Below, piece after piece: positions 21,912 through 30,063 of a stretch of DNA of 64,000 nt (position 1 is its first letter; the number at the start of each line of letters is the position of its first letter). The notes beneath the pieces are model-generated. The model did no database searches, was not told the origin of the DNA, and saw nothing but the letters and a program-made list of their open reading frames with translations. Origin of the DNA: Leptolyngbya sp. Cla-17 (GTDB taxonomy: Bacteria; Cyanobacteriota; Cyanobacteriia; Leptolyngbyales; Leptolyngbyaceae); the NCBI RefSeq assembly GCF_016807185.1, contig NZ_JAEVYN010000003.1, forward strand, positions 310,001 through 374,000. The letters run 5' to 3'. Position numbers and translations under genes: made by a program.

Positions 21912-22286
21912 TCATCCCATACACTTATCCCAGTTGGGTGGATCGGCGACTGGAACATAGCCAGTCTCAGTGGCAATTTTGTAGAGGATCAGTTCAGAAA
22001 TGTGATGATCCACATACTCAGGAATCATCAACCTCTTCTCAATCCATTGAGGAAGGATGAATAAATGCCCAGAAGCCTCGTAGAGATGTAAAGACACATT
22101 TCGAGGAATCTGGGTATTGCCGTAGAGATCGCCGTTGACCGTGAATTGCGTCGAGACAATTTCAACCACGATCCCGTACTCGAATCCCCGCTAGGTCTTT
22201 GGTTTGCGGTGTGCCCATTCCTCTGGTCGATACGGATCTTTGAGCTTGACGATATCGCCAATTGAAAGAGTGTAGTTCATGGGCAT
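21912..22286 (-). pseudogene. small KOW-like gene with an in-frame TAG
   Basis: The ATG at 22280 (or 22286) begins MNYTLSIGDIVKLKDPYRPE, a pattern like short KOW/SH3-type domains. After 29 codons a TAG (22191-22193) interrupts the frame, which then continues in phase with RGFEYGIVVEIVSTQFTVNG and a further 80 residues to TGA at 21912. The part after the stop is clearly the rest of the same domain (beta-rich, GIVVEIV). The codon could have been TGG or CAG. An internal start (22169) could still give an 85-residue product. It belongs to the reverse-strand small-gene operon. Confidence 0.55.
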
Positions 22287-22313
22287 TGAACGTTCTCCAA
22301 GAAATTGATGGGT

Positions 22314-22650
22314 TCATTGGTACGAAGCAGAAGCAGCAGGTTTGGCACGTTTTGCCTTGTTGTGGATAATGTGAGGGCTAGAAAGGGATGTCTCTGGGTC
22401 TCGTTTGCGGCTCGCCTTCCAATCCCCCTTGGAGAAGTTGAAATCTGGGCTTTTGAGTCGTTGAGTCCGATATTCTCTGACTTTTTGCTGCAAGCAAATG
22501 AAGGACAAGGGTTTCTGCTGATTGTAGGTGGGCGATCGCTTCCTCCCAGTCTTGCTGATGAATGGAAGAATGATCTGCCTCAATCTGCATGGAAACTTCT
22601 AACTCGCATATCGTTGCGGCAATATTCATTAAATTTGCCAGATCAGGCAT
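22314..22650 (-). pseudogene. small helical gene with probable frameshift
   Basis: The start at ATG 22650 overlaps the extended upstream frame by 8 bases and encodes MPDLANLMNIAATICELEVS, then EAIAHLQSAETLVLHLL. In that frame it ends at 22378 after low-complexity sequence. A neighbouring frame, beginning around 22,500, carries QQKVREYRTQRLKSPDFNFS and a basic tail NKAKRAKPAASASYQ to a stop at 22314, and reads more like coding sequence. A single-base deletion near 22,495 would join the two into about 110 residues. This suggests a frameshift, natural or from assembly. Family unknown. Confidence 0.4.
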
Positions 22651-22978
22651 CGTAGTTTGCTCCTGATTTCGCTTGCATGGGCGGTTTTGAAGACGATAGC
22701 CTCCGCAAAACTTCTACCGACTTGATCAGCTTTTCCATTGCCTCAGTAATGTTCCTGTCAACCGTCTCTAGGTCCTGAAGCCGTTGCTAAACACGCTCTT
22801 GCAATGCAGTTTGAGGTGGAGAGGCTAAAAAAGCTTTGCCGTCTTCAGTTAAACTAAGGCTGGTTAACAATCCTTCTAGCGTAGTTGCTGCCTTTCTCAA
22901 CGTGTCTTGGGGTGGGTGAAGGTATACAGAGGATTGCTTGTAAGGAATACCTGGTAGAGTTGGTATATGTGCGGTCAT
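22643..22978 (-). pseudogene. small gene with an in-frame TAG and helical C-terminus
   Basis: The ATG at 22978 follows a good ribosome-binding site (GAGGAAG). The frame reads MTAHIPTLPGIPYKQSSVYL and on to QTALQERV, then TAG at 22787-22789. It then continues for 47 codons (QRLQDLETVDRNITEAMEKL, helical) to TGA at 22643. The extended stop overlaps the ATG of the next gene by 8 bases, the coupling seen elsewhere in this operon, so the long form is probably the ancestral gene. A CAG-to-TAG change fits. A 63-residue product is still possible. Confidence 0.55.
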
Positions 22979-22988
22979 GAAATCTTCC

Positions 22989-23687
22989 TCACTGCAAAAA
23001 TGGTTCATCAATGTTGTTGATTGCGGTGGCGATGTGCGACACCACTTCTAAGAGGTTGCTAAACCGGAAGGAGATTGACCGAAACGCTTCGCCTTTGATC
23101 CAGTAGTTCAGGCAGGAGGCGACACTGAGCAGCACTTCTTTATCGTCAAAGGCTGTCGTTGTGGCACTACTGCTGACCAGCGCCTCGATGTTGGCATCGT
23201 GTAATGTTGCCCAATCAGCATTAACTCGTTGAAGCTGATACGCGATCGTGCCTAACAGCCAGGACAATCGCCATATTTGTTTGTTCATCGACTGGAATAA
23301 ATCAGCCTTGCTCTCTACTTTCGCAAAGGCGATGTATCGGACGGCAGCAAGCACGAATGGAAAGTCTTCGTTTTCCTCGCAATTGGGTTCAGGTGATGGA
23401 AGGATTCCCTGTTCGTATAAATGCCTGACCAGCGCTACAACTATTTCGGATCTTTGTACAGATTCCTCAGCCCATTGAGGATTAAGAGGTTGTTGCGTCA
23501 TGATTATCTTCTCCGGCTGAAATCGGACTGTTGCTGCGTTGATTGACTTATGTGCAGCATCGAGTATGTCGAGAGGCACTCGTGAATCGTCATCGTCGAT
23601 CTGATAGCACCAGTTAAGTACCTGTTGAAATGCATCCAGGGCTTGATAGATGACTTGGCGATCGACTGGGTTAAGTTCTTGCATCAC
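22989..23687 (-). CDS. hypothetical helical protein in small-gene operon
   Basis: This 232-residue protein has an N-terminal part (LNPVDRQVIYQALDAFQQVL) followed by an internal Met (MTQQPLNPQ) that could mark a second gene. The larger C-terminal domain is all helical and acidic (WAEESVQRSEIVVALVRHLY, ANIEALVSSSATTTAFD). There is no membrane segment and no known catalytic motif. It lies 10 bases upstream of the interrupted 22,643-22,978 gene and 65 bases downstream of the 128-residue gene, in one reverse-strand operon. Function unknown. Confidence 0.5.
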   Translation of the reverse strand: MMQELNPVDRQVIYQALDAFQQVLNWCYQIDDDDSRVPLDILDAAHKSINAATVRFQPEKIIMTQQPLNPQWAEESVQRSEIVVALVRHLYEQGILPSPEPNCEENEDFPFVLAAVRYIAFAKVESKADLFQSMNKQIWRLSWLLGTIAYQLQRVNADWATLHDANIEALVSSSATTTAFDDKEVLLSVASCLNYWIKGEAFRSISFRFSNLLEVVSHIATAINNIDEPFLQ

Positions 23688-23752
23688 AATGAGTTTTAAG
23701 TGAAGGGTGATGCAGTAACATCTTTTGAATCGGGATGTTGCTGCAATGTGAA

Positions 23753-24139
23753 TCAGTCAAAAATTGTGTCTTTCTCGTAGCGATAGCACTTTCTATCAAT
23801 CGTAATGAGTGCTTTCTCTCCATCGGCGTACAGAATTTCTGGAGCCTCATTAAGTGTGTTCAATGTCTTTTGATTCAGGAATTCAAAATGCTCTGGATGT
23901 GCGTGGAAGTGATCCAATATGGCTAACTGAATTCCTGCTTGCTCGTAGCTCAACTGGGGGTTGTTTGGAATCAACGCGATCGCTTGCAGTAGTTTCTGCT
24001 TTCCCAACTCCTCCAACAACCCATACACATCTTCTTGGGGAGTTATTTGGGTGGAAATTTCCTGTTGAGGCTTGTAGTGCTGTCGTAAGACGGCTAGCTG
24101 GAATAATGTCAATTTGATTTTGGGTAGGGTTGTAGTCAC
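23753..24139 (-). CDS. hypothetical protein with triplicated ribosome-binding site
   Basis: A 128-residue protein starting at GTG 24139 (MTTTLPKIKLTLFQLAVLRQ). It is soluble, acidic and mostly helical, with a C-terminal strand region (LYADGEKALITIDRKCYRYE). Family not recognised. Its start is preceded by three tandem 19-base units that each contain AGAGGAAA, the innermost at good spacing, so the leader has three Shine-Dalgarno copies. It is part of the reverse-strand small-gene operon. Confidence 0.5.
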   Translation of the reverse strand: MTTTLPKIKLTLFQLAVLRQHYKPQQEISTQITPQEDVYGLLEELGKQKLLQAIALIPNNPQLSYEQAGIQLAILDHFHAHPEHFEFLNQKTLNTLNEAPEILYADGEKALITIDRKCYRYEKDTIFD

Positions 24140-24196
24140 TGTATTTCCTCTAAATGACTGTATTTCCTCTAAATGACTGTATTTCCTCTAAATGAC
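24140..24196. repeat. three tandem 19-base units carrying a Shine-Dalgarno motif
   Basis: The unit TGTATTTCCTCTAAATGAC is repeated three times without change (24140-24158, 24159-24177, 24178-24196). On the reverse strand each reads GTCATTTAGAGGAAATACA, placing AGAGGAAA just upstream of the GTG at 24139. Copy number may vary by slippage and could tune translation. Confidence 0.9.
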
Positions 24197-24256
24197 TGTT
24201 CCTGGTAGGCGGACTCTCTACCAGGAACATCGATTTGTAATGAACAGCATTCAGGC

Positions 24257-24721
24257 TTATTGTTCACGGGCAGATTGTTCTTGCCCAGCGCGAATCATGG
24301 TTGAAACTCTGGGATGATTAAACGGCACCATGAGCAATCTCAGCGCTCCGAATAACTCACCGTAAGCCCCACTCAACTCATCTGCAATCACCTGGTATTG
24401 CAGACAATTTTGGTTGATGCTGGTGTTGCTTGCCTCCTGGAATGCAGCAAATGATGTTTCAACAGCGTTCAGCAATTGTTGGTAGTGGCTGAATGCTTGT
24501 GCCATTTCCCGTTGGGCATCCGACATTTTTTTCAGTGCGTGTTGATTCAAATTCGGTTCCATCGATTTACCCCTTCTTCGTTTAGGTCTAGACAGTACGC
24601 GAGTTCGCAATGGGTCTCGGTCAGGAACTTCGCTGTGATGAGGGTGAATGTGCAGGCTTGACTTACCTGCAGCAACTTTCATGCCGACGATCAAGATCGT
24701 CAGCCAAACAAAAAATTTCAT
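24257..24721 (-). CDS. hypothetical helical protein, possibly exported
   Basis: The full 154-residue frame begins MKFFVWLTILIVGMKVAAG, which looks like a signal or membrane anchor, followed by a basic linker. The C-terminal about 100 residues are helical (ALKKMSDAQREMAQAFSHYQ, LLNAVETSFAAFQEAS). A second start at MEPNLNQHALKK (about 24,561) would give a cytosolic 100-residue form. The neighbouring genes are cytosolic-looking, but the hydrophobic start has good composition, so I keep the long form. Same operon as its neighbours; family unknown. Confidence 0.45.
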   Translation of the reverse strand: MKFFVWLTILIVGMKVAAGKSSLHIHPHHSEVPDRDPLRTRVLSRPKRRRGKSMEPNLNQHALKKMSDAQREMAQAFSHYQQLLNAVETSFAAFQEASNTSINQNCLQYQVIADELSGAYGELFGALRLLMVPFNHPRVSTMIRAGQEQSAREQ

Positions 24722-24786
24722 GTAGACAAATCCAGTCAGGGATAGAGGAAGAGCTAAAAAACGGCTCTCTGGTTGATGCGGTGCAA

Positions 24787-25011
24787 CTATCGAACTTTGA
24801 AGCGAATGTCATCCAGGCACTCTTGAATTCTCGCTTCAAGGTCTGGATGTTTGAGCAACCAATCCAGTATTTGATCGGTGATGATCGGGATTTCTTCTGT
24901 TGTGATTGGTGTTCCCGTAGAGTCTTTAGCCTTTTCTAGAACCCTAACCAATTGTTGGATAGAAGTATCCGTTGCCAGAGGCTTACTGGTTGTTGTGCTT
25001 ATTGTTAACAT
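24787..25011 (-). CDS. small hypothetical protein
   Basis: A 74-residue acidic helical protein (SIQQLVRVLEKAKDSTGTPI, ITDQILDWLLKHPDLEARIQ). It starts at ATG 25011, 3 bases after the stop of the upstream gene, so the two are coupled. The C-terminal helix pattern (LLKHPDLEARIQECL) recalls small adaptor-like domains, but I do not recognise the family. Confidence 0.45.
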   Translation of the reverse strand: MLTISTTTSKPLATDTSIQQLVRVLEKAKDSTGTPITTEEIPIITDQILDWLLKHPDLEARIQECLDDIRFKVR

Positions 25012-25013
25012 GG

Positions 25014-25559
25014 CTACTCTTGTGATTTGAGAGCATTTTCTGGCGTAATTGCTGCTGTGGGTTCTTGCCGCAGCACTTGCAGATAGACTGTGGTTGCGAT
25101 CGCTCGGTGATCTCGATGATCGGCGAGATCGTTAATTTTGCCTTTTACAGTTTCCAAACAAAACCGAAATAAGTCAGCATGATCACATACAGCAGCCGAT
25201 AGCTGACGTTTCTGGTCATCTGTCCAAAGCGGTGGTGCATCGGGTCGCTGTGGAATAGCGGGTGGTGTAGTTGAAGCACTCGCAGTGGGTGGAGAAGTGT
25301 TTTGAGTGTCCAGCAGCACAATGTTATGTTTGACATTGCCGTTCTTATCACTCCCTGCTGGAATCAGTTGCACTATTACTCCCTTGCGTAGGGGTTTTGT
25401 CTCTTCATCGCTCAAAGACTTCCATATCTTGGCTGCTTCTGATCCTTCGGGTTGAGACTGATCTAGAAATAGCACGGAGCGGTACGGTCCATAATCCCCG
25501 TCCTTCAACTTTCCGACCACTTCAACCTTTGCGCTGATTGGGCTGACGACTTTTGCCAT
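25014..25559 (-). CDS. hypothetical protein with OB/beta-type N-terminal domain
   Basis: With the ATG at 25559 (after CAGGAGC) this is a 181-residue protein. Residues 1-75 look like a small beta-barrel: VSPISAKVEVVGKLKDGDYG, SVLFLDQSQPEG and GVIVQLIPAGSDKNG. A Ser/Thr/Pro linker (about 90-110) leads to a helical C-terminus (DDQKRQLSAAVCDHADLFRF). The layout resembles single-stranded-DNA-binding or OB-fold proteins with a flexible tail, but no diagnostic motif is present. It overlaps no neighbour and is 3 bases from the next gene of the operon. Confidence 0.45.
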   Translation of the reverse strand: MAKVVSPISAKVEVVGKLKDGDYGPYRSVLFLDQSQPEGSEAAKIWKSLSDEETKPLRKGVIVQLIPAGSDKNGNVKHNIVLLDTQNTSPPTASASTTPPAIPQRPDAPPLWTDDQKRQLSAAVCDHADLFRFCLETVKGKINDLADHRDHRAIATTVYLQVLRQEPTAAITPENALKSQE

Positions 25560-25623
25560 CGCTAAAAGCTCCTGATTCAGGTGAACTAGAAGGGGCAATA
25601 GCGCCCCTCCTTGGTTTGCTGCT

Positions 25624-25911
25624 CTAAAACTCAACGAACGGAACGTTTGCAAAAATTGCACTGTTCAAGTCGCTTGTTGCATTCGCTCTGTACGTTCCTT
25701 CTGGGTAAACTGCAATCTCTCCCTCAAAGCGAACACCTTCGCGCAGGGCGCTCATCCAGCCATCCATGTAAACTTGATTATTCGGTTGTGTCGGCATCTT
25801 CCCGAAAGCAAAATCTGCTTTGCCTTCGTAGAAGTCGGGTTCGATGGCTTCCAAAACTTGCTGATCTCGTTGATCCCGATCAGCCAAGCAACAGTCAGCG
25901 ATAAATGACAT
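25624..25911 (-). CDS. small hypothetical protein, first gene of the reverse-strand block
   Basis: The start is taken as ATG 25911 (MSFIADCCLADRDQRDQQVL), giving 95 residues; the longer frame to 26022 reads as non-coding. The middle has FYEGKADFAFGKMPTQPNNQ and the end EGTYRANATSDLNSAIFANV, which look like a small beta-rich protein. It is the promoter-proximal gene of the block running down to 21,746 and, before the IS605 insertion, perhaps into the Ycf35-like operon. A divergent basic protein gene (26,300) faces it across about 390 bases. Confidence 0.45.
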   Translation of the reverse strand: MSFIADCCLADRDQRDQQVLEAIEPDFYEGKADFAFGKMPTQPNNQVYMDGWMSALREGVRFEGEIAVYPEGTYRANATSDLNSAIFANVPFVEF

Positions 25912-26299
25912 ACTCAGAACATCCTTTTCTAATTCTAAGGTCGGGCATTTCTGGTGAAGTGCTCTCTTTTTTGTGTTTGAGGGCACTGGCAACAAAGCGC
26001 TTGTATTCTGCTGTTCCGCCAAGCGGTTTCTTCAGTCCGTCCGCCGGGGTGTCGCTCCCCTTTTTCACGGGTCATACTCTCTGGGAAGAGTGGCGGGCGC
26101 TCTTGAAGCAGTTGCGCTCTCTGCTGCTCTGTTATCTTATCTATATTATACACACTATGTTGATAAAACAACGCTCTTTTTCAGAAAAGTGTGTAAAAAT
26201 TGGATGATTTTAGCTAGAAAATTATCGACCGTAGATGTAGGCGTTGTGCAGATGCCATTTGCGCCAGATCCGAGAAGCTGGATAATGAGGAGAACTCGT
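25912..26299. promoter_or_regulatory. divergent region between the small-gene block and the basic protein gene
   Basis: 388 bases without a convincing gene. The stretch 26,120-26,220 is AT-rich (TCTTATCTATATTATACACA) and includes the likely promoters, with TATATTATACAC as a good -10-like sequence. No hairpin or RNA family is evident. Confidence 0.35.
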
Positions 26300-26713
26300 A
26301 TGGTTTTAGTGATGGCTGGGAAAAAGTCGGGTTCTGGTAAAGCTGGCACTGGCGACGGCAGGGGAAAGCACCGCAACCCAAAGTCTTTGGCGAATTTGAA
26401 CCGTGAAGGCAGGCAGCTTGCGTATGAAGGGGAGGAAAAGAAGCGGCACAATGTTTCTGTAACCGGCAAAGGGTGGGAGGGATTTAGCCAGATCGCCGAT
26501 CTCATCGGTCGCTCTAACTCAGATTTGATCGAGGCTCAGGGGCGGGGAGAACTCGACTTGATGATGACGATCGAGCAGTTATGCGGCACCGAGATATTAA
26601 AAAAGCTGGATCTGACTCCAGCTCAACTCATGCAACTGCCAATTATTGAGGTTCTCCATCGTCTTTCTCGCGTTCAGCAAAGCCCATCAGATACCATAGG
26701 AGGCTCAACTTGA
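26300..26713 (+). CDS. basic DNA-binding-like protein (paralogue of 19,572-19,865)
   Basis: The ATG at 26300 has a good ribosome-binding site (GAGGAGA, 26287-26293), giving 137 residues. The N-terminus is Gly/Lys/Arg-rich and probably disordered (GKKSGSGKAGTGDGRGKHRN). It is followed by a conserved part NPKSLANLNREGRQ and a helical domain with WEGFSQIADLIGRSNSDLIE, resembling small regulators. It shares several motifs with the protein at 19,572. Its position, divergent from the reverse-strand block, suggests a regulator of that block. Confidence 0.5.
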   Translation: MVLVMAGKKSGSGKAGTGDGRGKHRNPKSLANLNREGRQLAYEGEEKKRHNVSVTGKGWEGFSQIADLIGRSNSDLIEAQGRGELDLMMTIEQLCGTEILKKLDLTPAQLMQLPIIEVLHRLSRVQQSPSDTIGGST

Positions 26714-26941
26714 CTCGCCTATCCAAAAGGATGGTGTACATTGCGGTCAATTGCGATCGCAGGTAGCAAATCTGGGTTGGGTGAGTGTTGATCTACGGAA
26801 CTCTGCGCGAACGCTCTAACCACCCGCTAAAATCAGCCAACGTTGCAAAGTTCAACAATGCCTCTCCTAAATCCTCTAGTTGAATCAGGTCGAGTGCTTC
26901 GATTTGGGATTTGTAAAGTAGTTTGTGTCAAGAGAGAAAGA
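26714..26941. other. intergenic stretch, no gene seen
   Basis: 228 bases before the IS256-type transposase. One short frame on the reverse strand (NPPAKISQRCKV-like) is probably degenerate. The IS left end must lie close to 26,930, but I could not define an inverted repeat. Confidence 0.3.
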
Positions 26942-28048
26942 TTACAGTGGAAACCTCCCTTCAAACTCAATGGCAAAGCGATTTAAAACTGCTTTCCAAT
27001 CTCGAATCGGCATCGTCCATTTTTTGAAGATATTAGCGATCGCCAAGTAAATGACCTTCATTGCCGATTCATCCGTGGGGAAGGAACGATGATTTCTTAA
27101 GACCTTGCGCAGAGACATGTTCATAGATTCAATGGCATTCGTGGTGTAGATGGCTTTACGAATGTCAGGTGGGACGACAAAGAAGGGAATAATCCGGTTC
27201 CAGTGATTCATCCAGGATTTACTGATGGTGGGGTATTGCTTGTCCCAGCGCTCGGCAAAGTCAACGAGGGCTTGCTCTGCCTCGGTTTCAGTGGCAGCCG
27301 TGTAGATCGCTCTGAGGTCACAGGCAACCGCTTTCCGGTCTTTGTAGGACACATAGCTCAAGGAGTTTCGCACCCTGTGGACAATACAGAGTTGCACCCT
27401 AGTTTGAGGAAAGACCGTTTCAATTGCCTCTGGAAAGCCTGTCAGCCCATCGATACAGGCAATGAAAAAGTCTTTAACTCCACGGTTTTGCAACTCGGTG
27501 AGCACAGAAAGCCAGAACTTTGACGATTCATTCTGAGTCATCCACAGCCCCAATAGCTCCTTTTGACCCGCCAGGTTCACTCCCAATGCCAGGTGAATGG
27601 CTTTGTTGATCACCCGTCCTTCATGCCGCACTTTGACCACCAAGGCATCGAAGTAAACAATCGGATAAATGGCATCGAGGCTGCGATTCTGCCATGCCTT
27701 ACGCTCTTGCTCTACCGCTTCTGTCACATTGGAGATCAAGCTATGGGATACTTCTACCCCATAGAGATCCTGCAACTGCGCCTGGATGTCCCTTGTGGTC
27801 ATGCCACGGGCATACAGCGATAGAATCTTGTCGTCAAAGCCATTGAAGCGGGTCTGCCCCTTGGCAATCAACTGCGGTTCAAATGCCCCATTGCGGTCAC
27901 GGGGAATACCGATCTCGGACTCACCAAACTCCCCTTTAATCGTCTTTTTACTATGTCCATTGCGACGATTCTTGGGGCGTTCAGCTTGGCTCTTGCCCAG
28001 AGAATCAATCTCTGATTCTGCCTTCTCCTCTGACAGGGGAGAAAGCCT
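26942..28048 (-). CDS. IS256-family (mutator-type) transposase, N-terminally incomplete
   Basis: A DDE transposase of the IS256/MuDR type. The frame is open from after a TAG at 28049-28051 to the stop at 26942, about 368 codons, but there is no ATG near the start. It contains RNGHSKKTIKGEFGE, GIPRDRNGAFEPQLIAKGQT, the first Asp in YPIVYFDALVVKV, the second in FIACIDGLTGFPEAIE, the C/H region CIVHRVRNSLSYV and the last Glu in YTTNAIESMNMSLRK. Typical members have another 60-90 residues before RNGxSKKT. Here the reading frame before them is cut by TAG after EDLLEQ, so the copy is probably defective. It lies next to a truncated flavoprotein gene. Confidence 0.8.
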   Translation of the reverse strand, partial: RLSPLSEEKAESEIDSLGKSQAERPKNRRNGHSKKTIKGEFGESEIGIPRDRNGAFEPQLIAKGQTRFNGFDDKILSLYARGMTTRDIQAQLQDLYGVEVSHSLISNVTEAVEQERKAWQNRSLDAIYPIVYFDALVVKVRHEGRVINKAIHLALGVNLAGQKELLGLWMTQNESSKFWLSVLTELQNRGVKDFFIACIDGLTGFPEAIETVFPQTRVQLCIVHRVRNSLSYVSYKDRKAVACDLRAIYTAATETEAEQALVDFAERWDKQYPTISKSWMNHWNRIIPFFVVPPDIRKAIYTTNAIESMNMSLRKVLRNHRSFPTDESAMKVIYLAIANIFKKWTMPIRDWKAVLNRFAIEFEGRFPL

Positions 28049-28131
28049 CTACTGCTCTAACAAATCCTCGTAGTGAAACCCAGTAGAGATAACAACTAAG
28101 ATAATCAAGGTTGTTAAGAGAAACCCTCGCA

Positions 28132-29091
28132 ATGGAAACCACCAATATTGATAGAACTACTGAGCCAGTTGATCCAAGCGATCCCTATGTTCGTACCGCT
28201 CAAACGTTTCCGGTGCTAACAGAAGAGCAGATTGAGCGCGCTAGATTGCTTGGTCAGGAAGAACCGTTGCCCAAAGGCACAATTCTGTTTGAACGTGGGC
28301 AACGCAGCGTCGATTTCTTTATTGTGTTGCAGGGCAATATCGAAATTTATGAGCATCGCCAGAATGGGATAAACGTCGTCACCGTCCATGGAGAGCATCA
28401 ATTTACTGGAGAACTCGATTTATTCAACAGCCGCCAAATTCTCGTTGGCGGTCGTATGGGCGAAAACGGCAGCGTCTTGCGCTTTAATCGTCAGCAGTTT
28501 CGTAAACTCATATCTGCTGAACCAGACATCGGCGAAACAGTGATGCGAGCGTTTATTCTGCGACGAGTGGGTTTAATCTCGCATCAGCAAGGCGCTGTGA
28601 CGCTGATCGCCACCAAAGAGTCTGCGGATAAGCTGCGGATTGAGCGGTTTCTGCGACGCAACGGCTATCCGCTAGAAGTTCTCAGCTATGATGCCGCCTG
28701 CCAAGAAACCGCTTTTTTGCAGGATGTTGACCTCAAAGAAGAACAACTCCCGCTCGTGTATATTCACCTGGGCGAACAACTGCTGCATAACCCGTCTAAC
28801 CTGGAATTAGCTCAATGGCTGGGACTGGTGGAGGTTCTGCCGCCAGACCATGTTTATGATGTGGCGATCGTGGGGGGTGGACCAGCGGGACTTTCAGCGG
28901 CAGTTTATGCCGCGTCAGAAGCATTAGATACGGTGTTGATCGAAGCCGAAGCACCGGGCGGACAAGCGGGCACTAGCTCAAAAATTGAGAACTACTTGGG
29001 GTTCCCGACTGGCATCTCTGGACAGGCGCTGGCGGGCAGGGCACAGGTGCAGGCACAGAAATTTGGGGCAACGATCGCACTGCCCTTTTTA
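28132..29091 (+). pseudogene. cNMP-binding/thioredoxin-reductase-like flavoprotein, 3' end lost to an IS
   Basis: Starts at ATG 28132. Residues about 35-150 are a cyclic-nucleotide-binding (CAP effector) domain: LPKGTILFERGQRSVDFFIV, GELDLFNSRQILVGG. A linker with thioredoxin-reductase fusion features (KLRIERFLRRNGYPLEVLSY) follows, then the FAD-binding start VYDVAIVGGGPAGLSAAVYA and APGGQAGTSSKIENYLGFPT. The frame is cut at FGATIALPF by an IS630 element beginning at 29092, leaving about 320 of a normal 550 residues. Flanking sequence beyond the IS does not continue the family, so the C-terminal half is gone. The intact family couples redox to cNMP or heme-type sensing; here the gene is inactive. 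Confidence 0.75.
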
Positions 29092-30063
29092 GTTATAGCT
29101 ACAGACAACAGTGTTAGGACACAGCATCTTTCAGGACCGACTCCATTGCTTGCCGTAAAGAACTAAAGCTAGACAAGCTGTTGCGAATACGACTTTTCAG
29201 CCAAGCCCAACACTTTTCAATCCGATTGAAATCTGGAGAATAAGCGGGTAAATATAACAACCGACACCCTACCGACTCCACCAATTGAGCAACCCGTCCC
29301 CCATGATGAAACGTGGCATTGTCGAGAATCAAAACCTTCCCAGGCTTAAGCGTTGGCAGCAAACACGTTTCTAGCCAGATTTCAAACACGACTCGATTAC
29401 AAGAGCCGTTCACGGTAAAAGCAGCACTCAGTTGGTGCTCACAGTAAGCCGCAATCATATTGATTCGTTGACCCCGTCGCCCTGACTTGAGTGCTTCAAA
29501 TCGCACACCGGGTTCACACCAACCATATCCATAATCCTCTCGCTCATCCATTCCCGATTCATCGATGTACACCCGGTCGGATAAAGACACTTTGGCGAGC
29601 TGCTCTAGGAACTCTGCTCGTTTGTGCTCATCGCGTTCAAGGTAGCCATAGGTCTTTTTTTTCGACTCAAGCCCAGTTTGTGTAACGCCCTGGAAATTGT
29701 GCGAACACTGAGTTGGTCTTGCCACAACTCGACCATTTGCGCTTGGGTCTTGCCCCCATGCTGCTTGGCAAATTTGGCAAACTTGTCCCAATCGGTGATT
29801 TTGCTGCTGGTTCGATGGGGACGAGTTGTTTTGGCTTGGTAGTCTCCAGTTTCCTTCTGTCGCTTCAGCCATAGATTAATCGTGTTGCGACTGAGTTGAA
29901 ACACTTGGGCGGCTTCACTCTGCTTCATGCCGTCTAATTGGATGGCATTGATCACCTTTTGTCGCAAGTCGTAACTGTACGCTTTTGCCATAGATGCACT
30001 CACCCTCCTATAGCTGGGGATACCTCTCAGTCTATGTCCTATTGGTCCTGGCAATAGCTATAC
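29092..30063. mobile_element. IS630-family element inserted in the flavoprotein gene
   Basis: The element lies between duplicated TA dinucleotides (29090-29091 and 30064-30065). The ends are imperfect inverted repeats: GTTATAGCTAC with TAGGACACAG on the left, and on the reverse strand GTATAGCTATTGCC with TAGGACATAG on the right. At 972 bp it contains one two-frame DDE transposase gene. The TA duplication is the signature of IS630/Tc1 insertion. Confidence 0.75.
29114..29991 (-). CDS. IS630 transposase, two frames joined by -1 shift at an A8 run
   Basis: Reverse-strand orfA (29605-29991, start ATG 29991) is an HTH protein: MAKAYSYDLRQKVINAIQLD and QLSRNTINLWLKRQKETGDY. OrfB (29114 to about 29,660) is the DDE catalytic domain: VYIDESGMDEREDYGYGW (first Asp), VLILDNATFHHGG (second Asp), SPDFNRIEKCWAWLKSRIRN (Glu). 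They are in different frames, and an eight-A run at 29655-29662, reading orfA CGA AAA AAA AGA versus orfB TCG AAA AAA AAG, lets a -1 frameshift or transcriptional slippage join them. The combined product is about 290 residues and appears intact. Confidence 0.8.

Noticed and set aside
21912..22978. Genetic-code change with TAG as Gln
   Set aside because: Two TAGs fit, but nearby there is also a TAA case and a probable frameshift, and all large genes in the window use TAG as a normal stop. Decay is simpler; it is kept only as a finding to test.
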